The position numbers and the translations under genes are program-made. A model generated the notes under the pieces. That model made no database searches and was not told where the DNA came from. It saw only the letters and a list, made by a program, of their open reading frames with translations. A stretch of 64,000 nt of DNA. Source: Calditrichota bacterium. Lineage in GTDB: Bacteria; Calditrichota; Calditrichia; Calditrichales; Calditrichaceae. The DNA is taken from assembly GCA_003854985.1 (NCBI GenBank), contig RQOG01000010.1, positions 1 to 64,000 of the forward strand. The letters run 5' to 3'. Positions 19,085 to 27,335 of the stretch are shown piece after piece (the first letter of the stretch is position 1; every line of letters starts with the position of its first letter).

Positions 19085-19474
19085 AAGATATTTATTTATG
19101 ACAAAATAAGGCATTGGGTCGCATGCCAATAATCATCGGGTGGCCGCATGAAACCGGTTGGGGAGTTTTTTTCTGGTAAAGTGATTTTATTATAATGTCC
19201 ATACAGGTTAAGTAACTGTTTATATAAAGATTGATAATACCAATTTCCTTTGATATATTAAGAGCAGATTCTTACTAATATAGGTTATAACACTTTTGGA
19301 TTTACCTAATATGAATAAAAAATATTTAGCTTGGTAATATCAAGCATTCAATTTTTAAATAAGCTTGAATTAAAAGTTGACAATTCCGAATTATGTAAGG
19401 TTAAACATATACTTATTTAATTCGCACAACGGGTTAGCTCTATATATTTTATAACATAATCATAGGACAATTAA
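19085..19474. other. 390-base AT-rich gap; possible remnant of an attC-like repeat
   Basis: No open frame with support. Bases 19101-19111 (ACAAAATAAGG) match the first part of the 126-base repeats at 22713 and 23583, followed by a different, weakly palindromic stretch (GGCAT...ATGCC). A GGGTTAGCTC near 19431 resembles a cassette boundary. These matches are short and could be chance. The gap also marks a change from GC-balanced genes to the AT-rich genes that follow. Confidence 0.25.
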
Positions 19475-20413
19475 ATGAATTATTTCTGCTTTTCTAAAAT
19501 GAAAACTATATCCAGACTTGTTCTAACACTACTGCTATATATGCATGTTAAATTATTCTCACAGGAGTCACTAAATGATGCTGCTGCAACTTTAAAAATT
19601 GAAAGTGATCCCCCGCTAGCCAAAGTTGTTATTGATGGACAGGAAATTGGGTCTACGCCACTTAGAATACAACTTAAAAGTGGGAAAAAAATGATGGAGC
19701 TGCAGTTAGACGGCTATAAAACAGAAAAAAGAATTATCCGTGTATATGAAAATATGATAAAATCATATCAATTCAGGCTAAAAAAACTTGATGTAAACCT
19801 TAGTATTAAGGTAACACCTTTTGATGCATTGATAAATATTGATGGTAAAAAATATTTAAATAAAAATGAATTCCATTTATCCAGTGAATCACATTTATTT
19901 TTGTTTGAGAAAACAGGATACGAAAGTTATCGTAAACATTTATATTTTAAATCTGGGGATAGACAATTGGAAATATCTCTTGAAAAGAAATCAATCTCCG
20001 GTGCATTTATAAGATCAGCAGTATTACCCGGGTGGGGACAGGCATATCAGGATAAACATAACAAACAATATATATTTCCTTTATTGTTTGCATCCACATC
20101 AATAGGCACCGCGTTATCAATTATAAATTATAATAATTCAGTGGATATTTATAATTCTGCCAAATTCAATTACCAGTATTCGTTTAAGGAAAGTGATGTA
20201 AATTTCTATCGAAATCAAATGGAAGAAAGTTATAACGATCTGGAAAACGCAGAGTTAATGAGAAAATTTTTTATCATTTCAACGATATCAGTTTGGTTAT
20301 GGAATGTTATTGACACTATTATTGTACCTCCTAAATGGCAGGATGAAATTTTAATTTCAACAAATCTTCAAAACAATAGGATTTCAACTGAATTTAAATT
20401 TAGCATAAGGTGA
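19475..20413 (+). CDS. PEGA-domain protein with a DUF5683-like membrane region
   Basis: A 312-residue protein with an N-terminal signal or anchor, two PEGA-type beta domains ('SDPPLAKVVIDGQEIGSTPL' and 'TPFDALINIDGKKYLNKNEF'), and a C-terminal segment typical of DUF5683 ('SAVLPGWGQAYQDKHNKQY' with flanking hydrophobic helices). PEGA domains are extracytoplasmic and bind surface polymers or proteins. It overlaps the next gene by four bases (GTGA), so the two are coupled. Codon use is markedly AT-rich compared with lpd upstream. An in-frame Met at 19499 is an alternative start. Confidence 0.78.
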   Translation: MNYFCFSKMKTISRLVLTLLLYMHVKLFSQESLNDAAATLKIESDPPLAKVVIDGQEIGSTPLRIQLKSGKKMMELQLDGYKTEKRIIRVYENMIKSYQFRLKKLDVNLSIKVTPFDALINIDGKKYLNKNEFHLSSESHLFLFEKTGYESYRKHLYFKSGDRQLEISLEKKSISGAFIRSAVLPGWGQAYQDKHNKQYIFPLLFASTSIGTALSIINYNNSVDIYNSAKFNYQYSFKESDVNFYRNQMEESYNDLENAELMRKFFIISTISVWLWNVIDTIIVPPKWQDEILISTNLQNNRISTEFKFSIR

Positions 20414-22668
20414 AAAAAAGTAAGATGAAGATTAAAATTTATTGTATCTTATTTATCCTGTTTGCATGCAACGAAAAACAAAAACCCGTTGAACCGGAAT
20501 ATAATAACCCATTTGATTATAAAAATGATTCAACTCCATTTACTTTGGACGCAAGAATTGATAATGGAGGTATTACACTCAACTGGTCCAAAGTTGAAAT
20601 TTCCACATTAGAAAGTTACAGATTATACAAAAGTATATCAGAAGATAGTAACTATAAAGCAATCGGAACGTTTTATCCTGATATTTTTAAATATATAGAT
20701 ACTAATATCGAAAACGGTCAAAGCTATTGGTACTATGTATCAGCAATAAACAATACAAAAGCAGAAACAACAAGATCAAATCGAACTACAGTAAATATTA
20801 AAACTGAACCTGTTCTTAATATTAACGGGGGTGATACACATACCAATTCAACTCAGGTTAACCTTACAATTTTAGCACATTCAGCTCAACAAATGATTCT
20901 ATCAAATACGGATAACTTTAATGACAGTGAATGGGAAGATTATGCTACCACAAAAATATGGAATCTGGCACCAGGATTAGGACTAAAGGCAGTTTATTTA
21001 AAGGTAAAATATGAGGATTTTGAATCTGACACCGTTCATAGCGAGATCATGTTTGATTCAATTGCACCTTCTATTTCTCTTACTGTTACTCCTGATTCGG
21101 GTATTACAAATGAAACTATATTCTATCTAGATCCAACTGGTAGTAGTGATAATCTATGCTCAAAAGATTGTATGAATGTACATTTCGATTACGAAAACGA
21201 CGGAATTTATGATACAGGCTGGCAATCTGCTTCTCTAATTTATAACGAAGTATACGATATTGGTGGAGGTGATAAAACTATAAAAATGCAGTTAACCGAC
21301 GGTGCATGGATAATTGACACAACTTCAACAATATTTGTAAATACGAGGCCATTCGCTTTTTTCAAAGCAACACTCGATATGGAAGCTAAAAATAGTTATT
21401 ACTTGGATGCAGAATTATCTAATGATTATGAAGATGGTGAATTAGTTCAAAATCGTTGGGATTTTAATGGTGACGGGATTTGGGATACTGATTATGTAAA
21501 TGATGTATCGTGTAAATACAAGTACACTTCATTAGGCAAATTTAGTCCAAAACTGGAAGTAATTGATACCTACGGATTATCAGGATATTATTCTCTAGAG
21601 TTAACTATTAAACCAGAAATTGAATATGAACAAATTCTTAATAATACTTATAAGGCTAGAGCGATCCGAAATTGCGGTAATGGTGAATTTATTATAGCCG
21701 GATCTGTAAGTACAGATAATGGCGAGGATATTTGGCTTATGAAAATTGACTCAAGTGGTAATTTTTTATGGGAAAAAACTTTTGATGGTACAGATTTTGG
21801 ACCTACAGATAGTATTTTTACTATGGATTATGCATATGACGTTCAAGTAACCTCTGATGGTGGATATATAATAATGGGTACAAATGATGTGACTCATCGA
21901 TTAAAAGCATACTTTTGGCTCATAAAAACAGATGAGAATGGTAACAAAGAGTGGGATAAAAAACTTGGAGGAGAAGGATATGAATATTCTGCTAATTCAA
22001 TTAAGCAGACTGATGATTTTGGATATATAATGTCTGGATCATCAATGTGGAAATTTAAAATGATTAAAAGTGATATGAACGGATTAATTGAATGGGAAAA
22101 AGATATAAATGATTTCGTACTAAGTGGATCTGCAGATGTAGAATTAACTAATGATGGAGGTTATGTTTCTACCGGATATGTTTCGTTATCGGGTTCAGCT
22201 GAGGATTTTTATCTGGTAAAAACTGATGCATTAGGGAATATAATATGGGATAAGACGTATGGCGGAAGTGGATCTGATCGTGCTGAAGATGTTTTAGTAA
22301 CTAATGATAATGGCTATTTAATTGTTGGAAATACAAACTCATATGGCAATGGGGGAAATGATATTTGGCTACTTAAGACTGATATAGATGGAAATATTCT
22401 TTGGAATAAAACTTTCGGAGGAATAGATGATGATGAGGCATATGACATTCATCCTGATATTGATGGAGGTTATTTGATTGCCGGATGTACCGAATCTTTT
22501 GGCACAGGATCAATGGATTTCTGGGTATTCAAAATTGATTCAAATGGTAATCTTGAATGGGACCAAACTACAGGTGGTAGTGATGTAGATTTTGCATTTT
22601 GTGTATCAGAAATTTCAACGGATAAATATTTTGTAGTAGGTAATACTCGAATAGCCATTTTAAAGTAA
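20410..22668 (+). CDS. Multidomain surface lipoprotein (FN3, PKD-like, propeller repeats)
   Basis: A 752-residue lipoprotein with lipobox 'LFAC' (Cys20 from the GTG start, Cys15 from the ATG at 20425). It has an FN3 domain (about 35-135, 'GITLNWSKVEISTLESYRLY'), two PKD-like domains (about 215-310 and 315-400, 'RWDFNGDGIWDTDY'), and then about six blades of a propeller with the pattern 'D.WL.KID..GN..W.KT.GG' and 'T.DGGYII.G' (about 410-750). It is probably displayed on the cell surface and binds protein or carbohydrate. The GTG start overlaps the stop of the PEGA gene. Strongly AT-rich; it ends 45 bases before the first attC-like repeat, so it may be part of the same acquired region. Confidence 0.8.
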   Translation: MKKSKMKIKIYCILFILFACNEKQKPVEPEYNNPFDYKNDSTPFTLDARIDNGGITLNWSKVEISTLESYRLYKSISEDSNYKAIGTFYPDIFKYIDTNIENGQSYWYYVSAINNTKAETTRSNRTTVNIKTEPVLNINGGDTHTNSTQVNLTILAHSAQQMILSNTDNFNDSEWEDYATTKIWNLAPGLGLKAVYLKVKYEDFESDTVHSEIMFDSIAPSISLTVTPDSGITNETIFYLDPTGSSDNLCSKDCMNVHFDYENDGIYDTGWQSASLIYNEVYDIGGGDKTIKMQLTDGAWIIDTTSTIFVNTRPFAFFKATLDMEAKNSYYLDAELSNDYEDGELVQNRWDFNGDGIWDTDYVNDVSCKYKYTSLGKFSPKLEVIDTYGLSGYYSLELTIKPEIEYEQILNNTYKARAIRNCGNGEFIIAGSVSTDNGEDIWLMKIDSSGNFLWEKTFDGTDFGPTDSIFTMDYAYDVQVTSDGGYIIMGTNDVTHRLKAYFWLIKTDENGNKEWDKKLGGEGYEYSANSIKQTDDFGYIMSGSSMWKFKMIKSDMNGLIEWEKDINDFVLSGSADVELTNDGGYVSTGYVSLSGSAEDFYLVKTDALGNIIWDKTYGGSGSDRAEDVLVTNDNGYLIVGNTNSYGNGGNDIWLLKTDIDGNILWNKTFGGIDDDEAYDIHPDIDGGYLIAGCTESFGTGSMDFWVFKIDSNGNLEWDQTTGGSDVDFAFCVSEISTDKYFVVGNTRIAILK

Positions 22669-22710
22669 CTTAATAATTTATCAGATCTAAATGTTAAATA
22701 TATTTTTTAT

Positions 22711-22899
22711 TACTAACAAAATAAGGATTCGAAGCGAGCGCTGCCATACAAAATAGGCAGCAATGCCCGTGTGCGCCTCGTTTTTAATCCATGGTTGGAC
22801 TAAGCCGCAGGCCTGCCTTTCCATTTGGGATTTGCATAAAAAAGGCAGTTTTTTAAATAGTTATGGTTGCTTTTATAAATATAGAAATCGTTAGAAGCC
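22711..22899 (+). repeat. attC-like site, copy 1 (126-base repeat plus boundary)
   Basis: Bases 22713-22838 are repeated at 23583-23708 with four mismatches. It begins CTAACAAAATAAGG, the usual look of an integron attC left end. A long imperfect hairpin pairs GGATTCGAAGCGAGCGC (22724-22740) with GCGCCTCGTTTTTAATCC-like sequence (about 22773-22790), with G-T pairs and a bulged base as in attC stems; the arm is slightly less perfect here than in copy 2. The right boundary is GTTAGAAGCC (22890-22899), fitting the G/TTRRR core. Its length (about 189 bases) exceeds that of typical attC sites. Confidence 0.55.
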
Positions 22900-22929
22900 G
22901 TATTTTATTCATATATTAACATGTTTTTC

Positions 22930-22958
22930 TTGACATTTGTACGTCATTGACGTATAAT
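22930..22958 (+). promoter_or_regulatory. Consensus promoter of the toxin-antitoxin pair with a palindromic operator
   Basis: TTGACA (22930-22935) and TATAAT (22953-22958) are both perfect and 17 bases apart. The spacer holds the palindrome TACGTCATTGACGTA (22940-22954), which overlaps the -10 box and is the likely binding site of the HTH antitoxin. The start codon at 22964 lies only 5 bases past the -10 box, so the transcript would begin at or next to the ATG and have no leader. Confidence 0.85.
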
Positions 22959-22963
22959 TCACC

Positions 22964-23284
22964 ATGAAAATTATTGAGACAAAGATATTCACAAAAAGAG
23001 TGACTGAAGTTCTCAATGAGGAAGAGTATCGTGAACTGCAATCCAGGTTGATACTCAATCCTGAGATTGGTCAAATTATTCAAGGAAGTGGTGGGATCAG
23101 AAAGGTGAGATGGACTGGATCCGGGAGAGGAAAAAGAGGTGGATCCAGAATTTTGTATTACTGGATTAGTAAAAGGAATACGATATTGATGCTTTTAATT
23201 TATACTAAAAAAGAAATGGATGATCTATCGAAAGATCAACTAAAAGTATTAAAAACATTAGTGGAGAGTGAATTAAATGGATGA
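22964..23284 (+). CDS. higB2: RelE/HigB2-type toxin
   Basis: A 106-residue protein closely resembling HigB2 of the Vibrio cholerae superintegron: 'LQSRLILNPEIGQIIQGSGG', 'IRKVRWTGSGRGKRGGSRIL', 'YYWISKRNTILMLLIYTKKE' and 'MDDLSKDQLKVLKTLVE'. HigB toxins are ribosome-dependent mRNA endonucleases. The toxin gene precedes the antitoxin, as in higBA systems, and overlaps it by 8 bases. No Shine-Dalgarno sequence precedes the ATG, in agreement with leaderless translation. The pair lies between two attC-like repeats, the usual setting of this family. Confidence 0.92.
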   Translation: MKIIETKIFTKRVTEVLNEEEYRELQSRLILNPEIGQIIQGSGGIRKVRWTGSGRGKRGGSRILYYWISKRNTILMLLIYTKKEMDDLSKDQLKVLKTLVESELNG

Positions 23285-23573
23285 TAAATTATTTCAAGAA
23301 TTACTTGAAAGCGTAAAACAGGGCGGAGAAATACTGCGCGGTGAAAGACGACCAAGCCGTAAATTCAATTTTGATGATCCAGATGTCAAATCTATTAGAA
23401 TTAAATATGGTTTGTCCCAGAGTAAATTCGCCCAACTATTAGGAATAAGTCCTGCAACTCTTAAAAACTGGGAACAAGGTCGTCGGAAGCCGGAAGGTCC
23501 AGCTCGAATATTATTGCTAATTGCATCAAAACATCCAGAAGCTGTTCTAGATTCAGTTTATCGTTCTGCGTAA
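23277..23573 (+). CDS. higA2: HigA2-type helix-turn-helix antitoxin
   Basis: A 98-residue protein with an N-terminal region ('KQGGEILRGERRPSRKFNF') that would wrap the toxin and a C-terminal XRE-type HTH ('YGLSQSKFAQLLGISPATLK' followed by 'NWEQGRRKPEGPA'). This domain order and the motif 'NWEQGRRxPxGPA' are typical of HigA2/NadS antitoxins. It starts inside the toxin gene and has a GGAGAG site within the toxin 3' end, so it is translationally coupled and can also be made separately. It would neutralise the toxin and repress the promoter at the palindrome 22940-22954. Confidence 0.92.
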   Translation: MDDKLFQELLESVKQGGEILRGERRPSRKFNFDDPDVKSIRIKYGLSQSKFAQLLGISPATLKNWEQGRRKPEGPARILLLIASKHPEAVLDSVYRSA

Positions 23574-23577
23574 AATA

Positions 23578-23737
23578 GGCTTCTAACAAAATAAGGATTC
23601 GAAGCGAGCGCTGCCATACAAAATAGGCAGCAATGCCCGTGTGCGCCTCGTTTTGAATCCATGGTTGGACTGAGCCGCAGGCATGCCTTTCCATTTGGAA
23701 TTTGCATACTATTTTTATGATTGCTTTATGTTAAGGA
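23578..23737 (+). repeat. attC-like site, copy 2 (126-base repeat plus boundary)
   Basis: Bases 23583-23708 match copy 1 at 122 of 126 positions. The left end GGCTTCTAAC (23578-23587) is the exact reverse complement of GTTAGAAGCC at 22890-22899, which is the relation expected between the two ends of one integron cassette. The stem GGATTCGAAGCGAGCGC pairs with GCGCCTCGTTTTGAATCC (about 23643-23660). The right boundary is probably G/TTAAGG at 23730/23731, which fits the core less well. No integrase gene is in the window. Confidence 0.6.
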
Positions 23738-23997
23738 AGGTAGTTTAGATTTAAAAATAAGATAAATCCGATATAGATCATACTTTAAATTTCATGCGGA
23801 TCATCCTGTTTCTGTTTTTTGAAAAATATAAAATCAGGCTGAATCTTATTTTCGGACATGGTTATCCGGTTTCCCCCTGTTTTAAGCCAAAGGAATCATC
23901 CTGTTAAATCTGGTATTCAACAAAGTTTTTATCTCAGGCAGCGGACGGGAGTAGTTTGCTTTCTTCCTTATAGCCGTTTTCCAGACAGCCCTTCTAT
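23738..23997. other. Non-coding gap between the cassette and the ferritin-like gene
   Basis: 260 bases beyond the second attC-like boundary. No open frame, hairpin terminator or RNA gene is evident. Pyrimidine-rich stretches around 23870-23885 are unexplained. Confidence 0.4.
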
Positions 23998-24528
23998 TTA
24001 ATGCGAGGCGCCCATTCCGAAAAACAGCGAAGGATCTTCCAGAAACTCCAGTGATTTTCTCAGCACGTTATAGTGCCCTAATTCTTCTTTGGCCAGCATG
24101 TCAAGAAATTCAGCGATCTTCTTATTACTTGTCTTTTTGGCCGCTTCCGTATAAAAAAATTGGGTATGCTTTTCCAGGTCTAGAGCCATTTCAATGATTT
24201 CCTCATCATCCACTCCCGTAACCTGCATGTCTTCCACCGCCCCGTCGAGTTGTTCCTTTAAGCGGTTAAATATCTCATCAAAGGTAGTGGGTGCAACCTT
24301 ATCAATAACCATACGGTCAACGGTATTGTTTGTAATAGCGTTATAAATTTCGGTAAACCTTTTAATATGGTTTTTTTCATCGCCGGCCAGGCGTTCCAGC
24401 ATTCGTTTACCGAGGGAATTTTTTATTTTTTGCGCCGATTCGGTATAATACTTATAACCGTCCTCTTCCAGTTTGATTGCGGTTTGCAGGATGGTTTCCA
24501 TATTATCCGGAATAGTTATTTTTTCCAT
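23998..24528 (-). CDS. Ferritin-like / rubrerythrin-family di-iron protein
   Basis: A 176-residue four-helix-bundle protein with the repeated iron ligands of the family: a first Glu in 'LEEDGYKYYTE', ExxH in 'GDEKNHIKRF', a Glu in 'LEKHTQFFYTEAAK', and ExxH in 'AKEELGHYNVL'. It lacks a C-terminal rubredoxin domain, so it is not a full rubrerythrin. Such proteins reduce peroxide or handle iron in anaerobes and microaerophiles, which fits a selenium-using organism. A ribosome site GGAGAG precedes the ATG. Monocistronic, with its own upstream gap of 114 bases. Confidence 0.88.
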   Translation of the reverse strand: MEKITIPDNMETILQTAIKLEEDGYKYYTESAQKIKNSLGKRMLERLAGDEKNHIKRFTEIYNAITNNTVDRMVIDKVAPTTFDEIFNRLKEQLDGAVEDMQVTGVDDEEIIEMALDLEKHTQFFYTEAAKKTSNKKIAEFLDMLAKEELGHYNVLRKSLEFLEDPSLFFGMGASH

Positions 24529-24642
24529 ATCTACTCTCCTGTTTACAAAATTTAATTGTTAACGCACTTTGTTAAACGAAAAGTGACCTTGTATTAATCC
24601 GGTAGAGTTGACCCGGTTTAATTTAATGATAACAAACGGTCA

Positions 24643-25434
24643 TTAAAAGATTTTTTTGGAGTTTTTATCCTGATTGTCTTTTTCCAGCATCCGGATGCGG
24701 GTTTCAAAAATTTGCAGGAGTTTATGCAGCAGGCGCACATCTCTTTTTTCGGCCATGGATCGGCCGATCAGGCGGCGGACACGGGTTATAAAGTTGTCAA
24801 TGCCGTCTCTGGGTACGAAATTAACAAGTTCCAGCGATTTAAGCAGATGGTCATAAAACATTTCCAGTTCATACTGGGTGGCCAGTTTGTAGGAATAGCG
24901 GCTGTCGACTTTATTCAGATTCATAAAGAAAGTATGCGCGTAAATCATCACCGCCTGGGAGAGATTAAGCGCCGGGTTCTGAGTTGCGGTAGTAATCGTG
25001 GAATGCAGATGACATTTTAACAATTCCTCGTTATGCAGGCCGTTTTTTTCCCTGCCGAATACGATGGCCACCGGGTGTTCCATAGCGGCGGATAAAAGTT
25101 TTTCGCTGATCTCTTCCGGGGAGAAAAACGGAAATTTAAAATGTCTGCGGCGCATGGTTGTGGCCACAACCAGCCTCATGTCCGCTATGGCTTATTTAAA
25201 AGAAGGAAAGATTTTCGCTTTCTCGATGATATCGAAAGAACGATGCCCCATCATCCGGGCATCTTCATGGCTGATGTCGCAGGGATTCACAAGAATAAGA
25301 TTTTCAAAGCCGGTTGTTTTTAAAGCCCGAGCCACCGAGCCCACATTTCCGGGAGATTCGGGCTCAACCAGAATAAAATGCAGGTTATTACGGATTTTAT
25401 TAAATACGGCGCTGAACTGAACTCGTTGACTCAC
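24643..25434 (-). pseudogene. TrmJ-like tRNA 2'-O-methyltransferase with an in-frame TAA stop
   Basis: The two halves read in one frame from a GTG at 25434 to 24643, for 263 codons, broken only by TAA at 25194-25192 (codon 81). Before it are 'FILVEPESPGNVGSVARALK' and 'HRSFDIIEKAKIFPSFK'; after it, 'AIADMRLVVATTMRRRHFKF', 'VAIVFGREKNGLHNEELLKC' and 'NPALNLSQAVMIYAH', all SPOUT/TrmJ motifs. At this place relatives usually have a 'xLEEALAD' segment, so one G-to-T change in a Glu codon (GAA to TAA) would explain it. The gene overlaps sfsA by four bases (GTGA). Either a recent pseudogene, a readthrough case, or a sequencing error. The product would methylate position 32 of tRNAs. Confidence 0.85.
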
Positions 25435-26126
25435 AATAATACCTCGACAGGTTCAACGATTTTTATTTCCTGCGGAGATACATCCGCTCTATACGCTATA
25501 GTTTCAACGCCTTCGGATACGGCTTCGGTTAATCCCCGGGCATACTTCGGATCGATATGGCGCGCCGGTTTGAACCGTTTTCCATCGCTGCGTTGGATAA
25601 CATAGAGCATTATGGCCCTGTGACCCGCTTTAACTTCTGCGGTTAGTTCCTGAAGATGTTTAAGCCCTCTTTCGGTAACGGCGTCTGGGAACTGGTAATA
25701 GCCATCTTCCACTAAAGTCACATTCTTGACTTCCACATAGCACAATCGTCCGCCGGTTGATAACAGTAAATCGATGCGGCTGTTTTTTCCGTATTTCACT
25801 TCCTTTCGGATTTGCTCATATCCCTGTAATTCTTTTATGGCGCCGTTTTTAATAGCTTCCTCCGCTAATTTATTGGGCAGATTGGTGTTGATGCCGATCC
25901 AGCAATTTCCATTATGTACGATTTCCCACGTGTAACGCAGTTTTCTGTCAGGATTGTTGCTGTCGGAAACCATAACTTTCCAGCCGGGTTCTTTGCAGGT
26001 TTTCATACTGCCGGAATTGGGGCAATGAGCGGTTATAAACGAGCCGTCATTAAGTTTAATATCGGCAAGAAAACGTTTATAACGCCTGAGCAAAATTCCA
26101 TCGATCAGTTCCCGGTTAAATACCAT
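25431..26126 (-). CDS. sfsA: SfsA family protein (sugar fermentation stimulation protein)
   Basis: A 231-residue protein when started at the ATG at 26126, which has a GAGG site 6 bases upstream; an ATG at 26150 would add eight residues without such a site. Family motifs are 'RRYKRFLADIKLNDGSF', 'AHCPNSGSMKTCKEPGWKVM', 'SRIDLLLSTGGRLCYVEVKN', 'FPDAVTERGLKHLQEL' and 'FKPARHIDPKYA'. SfsA has an OB-like DNA-binding domain and a nuclease-like fold; its biochemical role is not settled. The stop overlaps the start of the trmJ-like gene. Confidence 0.93.
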   Translation of the reverse strand: MVFNRELIDGILLRRYKRFLADIKLNDGSFITAHCPNSGSMKTCKEPGWKVMVSDSNNPDRKLRYTWEIVHNGNCWIGINTNLPNKLAEEAIKNGAIKELQGYEQIRKEVKYGKNSRIDLLLSTGGRLCYVEVKNVTLVEDGYYQFPDAVTERGLKHLQELTAEVKAGHRAIMLYVIQRSDGKRFKPARHIDPKYARGLTEAVSEGVETIAYRADVSPQEIKIVEPVEVLL

Positions 26127-26285
26127 TTTACCTCTTACCTGAGAAAACAATCAGATTTAAACAAGTGCAAAATTAGCCAATGGTTGGAATCACTTCAAAA
26201 TAAAAATATCAAATAATATACATGAAGCATTTATCAACTGCTCCGCCCGTTTATAATCCCGGCCTGTAAATGAGGAATAAGGGTT

Positions 26286-27335
26286 TTAAACAACGTAAAT
26301 TTTCTCTTTCTGGTCTGAAATAATTTTTCCTATAATTGTAGCTTTGGTGCAATTATGCGTGCGTAAATCGGCCAGCGCTTGATCAGCATATTCCTCGGGA
26401 ATGCTTATTAATAAACCGCCTGAGGTCTGGGGATCAAAGAATATATCCCTGAGCAGCGGATCTACCTTATCTGAGTATTCAACAAAAGGCAGGCGGAATT
26501 GTTTATTTTTAAACGCCCCGCCAGGGAATAATCCCATTCCGGCAAATTCAATGGCCTCTTTAATTACAGGAACAGCCCCGCTTTCAATCCGGGCGCTGCA
26601 GCCGGAATCGACAACCATTTCCGCCAAATGTCCTAATAAACCGAAACCGGTGATATCCGTACAGGCGTTTACCGGATAATTCTTCATTCGCAGGGCGGCC
26701 TGCTTATTGAGTGTTGCCATTAACTGTGTGATTTCTTCAACAATATGAACGGAAGTCAGCCCGCCCTTGATGGCTGTGCTGATAATGCCTGTTCCAATGG
26801 CTTTGGTAAGAATAAGATTGTCGCCGGGTTTTAAACCATGCTTGGACCAATACTTTTTAGGATGAACAAAGCCGGTTACAGAAAGGCCATATTTAAGTTC
26901 ATTATCTTCAATACTATGTCCGCCAACCAGCGCCACGTCCGCTTCCTTTAATTTGTCCAGACCGCCCTGAATTATTTTTCGCAATACGGAAAATTCCATA
27001 ATCTTGGTTGGAAAAGCAACCAGATTCATGGCGGTTACCGGTTGGCCTCCCATAGCGTAAACATCGGAAAGCGCATTGGCGGCGGCAATTTGGCCAAACC
27101 AATACGGATCGTCAACGATAGGTGTGAAAAAATCTACGGTTTGAATTAAGGCTAAGTCTTCGGAGATTTTATAAACGCCGGCGTCATCCGAATTTTGCAA
27201 CCCAACCAGAACATTCGAATTGGTCGGGATTTCAAAACCGCAAAGTAGTTTTTCCAGGTCCCCTGGAGAAATTTTAGACGCTCAGCCCGCGCCTGTAACA
27301 GTTTCAGTCAGCCGTTTTATCTTAATTTCTGACAT
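26286..27335 (-). CDS. selD: Selenide, water dikinase (SelD), predicted selenoprotein with UGA at codon 18
   Basis: The full gene starts at the ATG at 27335 and reads through TGA at 27284-27282: 'LTETVTGAGU' then 'ASKISPGDLEKLLCGF'. The U stands at the catalytic Cys/Sec place of SelD, next to the catalytic Lys (U18, K21). The rest is standard: 'NSDDAGVYKI', 'TVDFFTPIVDDPYWFGQIAA', 'NALSDVYAMGG', 'LVGGHSIEDNELKYGLSVTG' and 'DITGFGLLGHL'. Total 349 residues, the usual length. SelD makes selenophosphate from selenide and ATP for Sec-tRNA and selenouridine synthesis. A SECIS-like hairpin lies directly after the UGA. It overlaps the upstream kinase-like gene by 14 bases and is the last gene of the selenium operon. 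Confidence 0.95.
27249..27271 (-). promoter_or_regulatory. Bacterial SECIS-like hairpin in selD
   Basis: On the minus strand TCCAGG (27267-27262) pairs with CCTGGA (27258-27253) around a GGA loop, extended below by an interrupted T/A stem. The loop begins about 20 bases after the UGA and has Gs in its first positions, which agrees with the bacterial SECIS rules known for SelB binding. Confidence 0.75.

Larger units (their letters stand above)
22891..23730 (+). mobile_element. Putative integron gene cassette carrying higB2-higA2
   Basis: Taking the G/TT cleavage points at 22890/22891 and 23730/23731 gives an 840-base unit. It has a promoter, two overlapping toxin-antitoxin genes, and an attC-like site starting 4 bases after the antitoxin stop. 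The complementary ends and the single function match integron cassette layout. The array type would be a cluster lacking an integrase, or the edge of a longer array. Confidence 0.55.

Noticed and set aside
22711-23737. CRISPR array
   Set aside because: Only two repeats, 126 bases long and 870 bases apart, with genes between them. This is not CRISPR-like.
26286-27200. SelD as a 304-residue protein starting at the Met after the UGA
   Set aside because: It would lack the catalytic Sec/Cys and Lys. The upstream frame to 27335 is clearly homologous to SelD and contains one TGA exactly at the Sec position.
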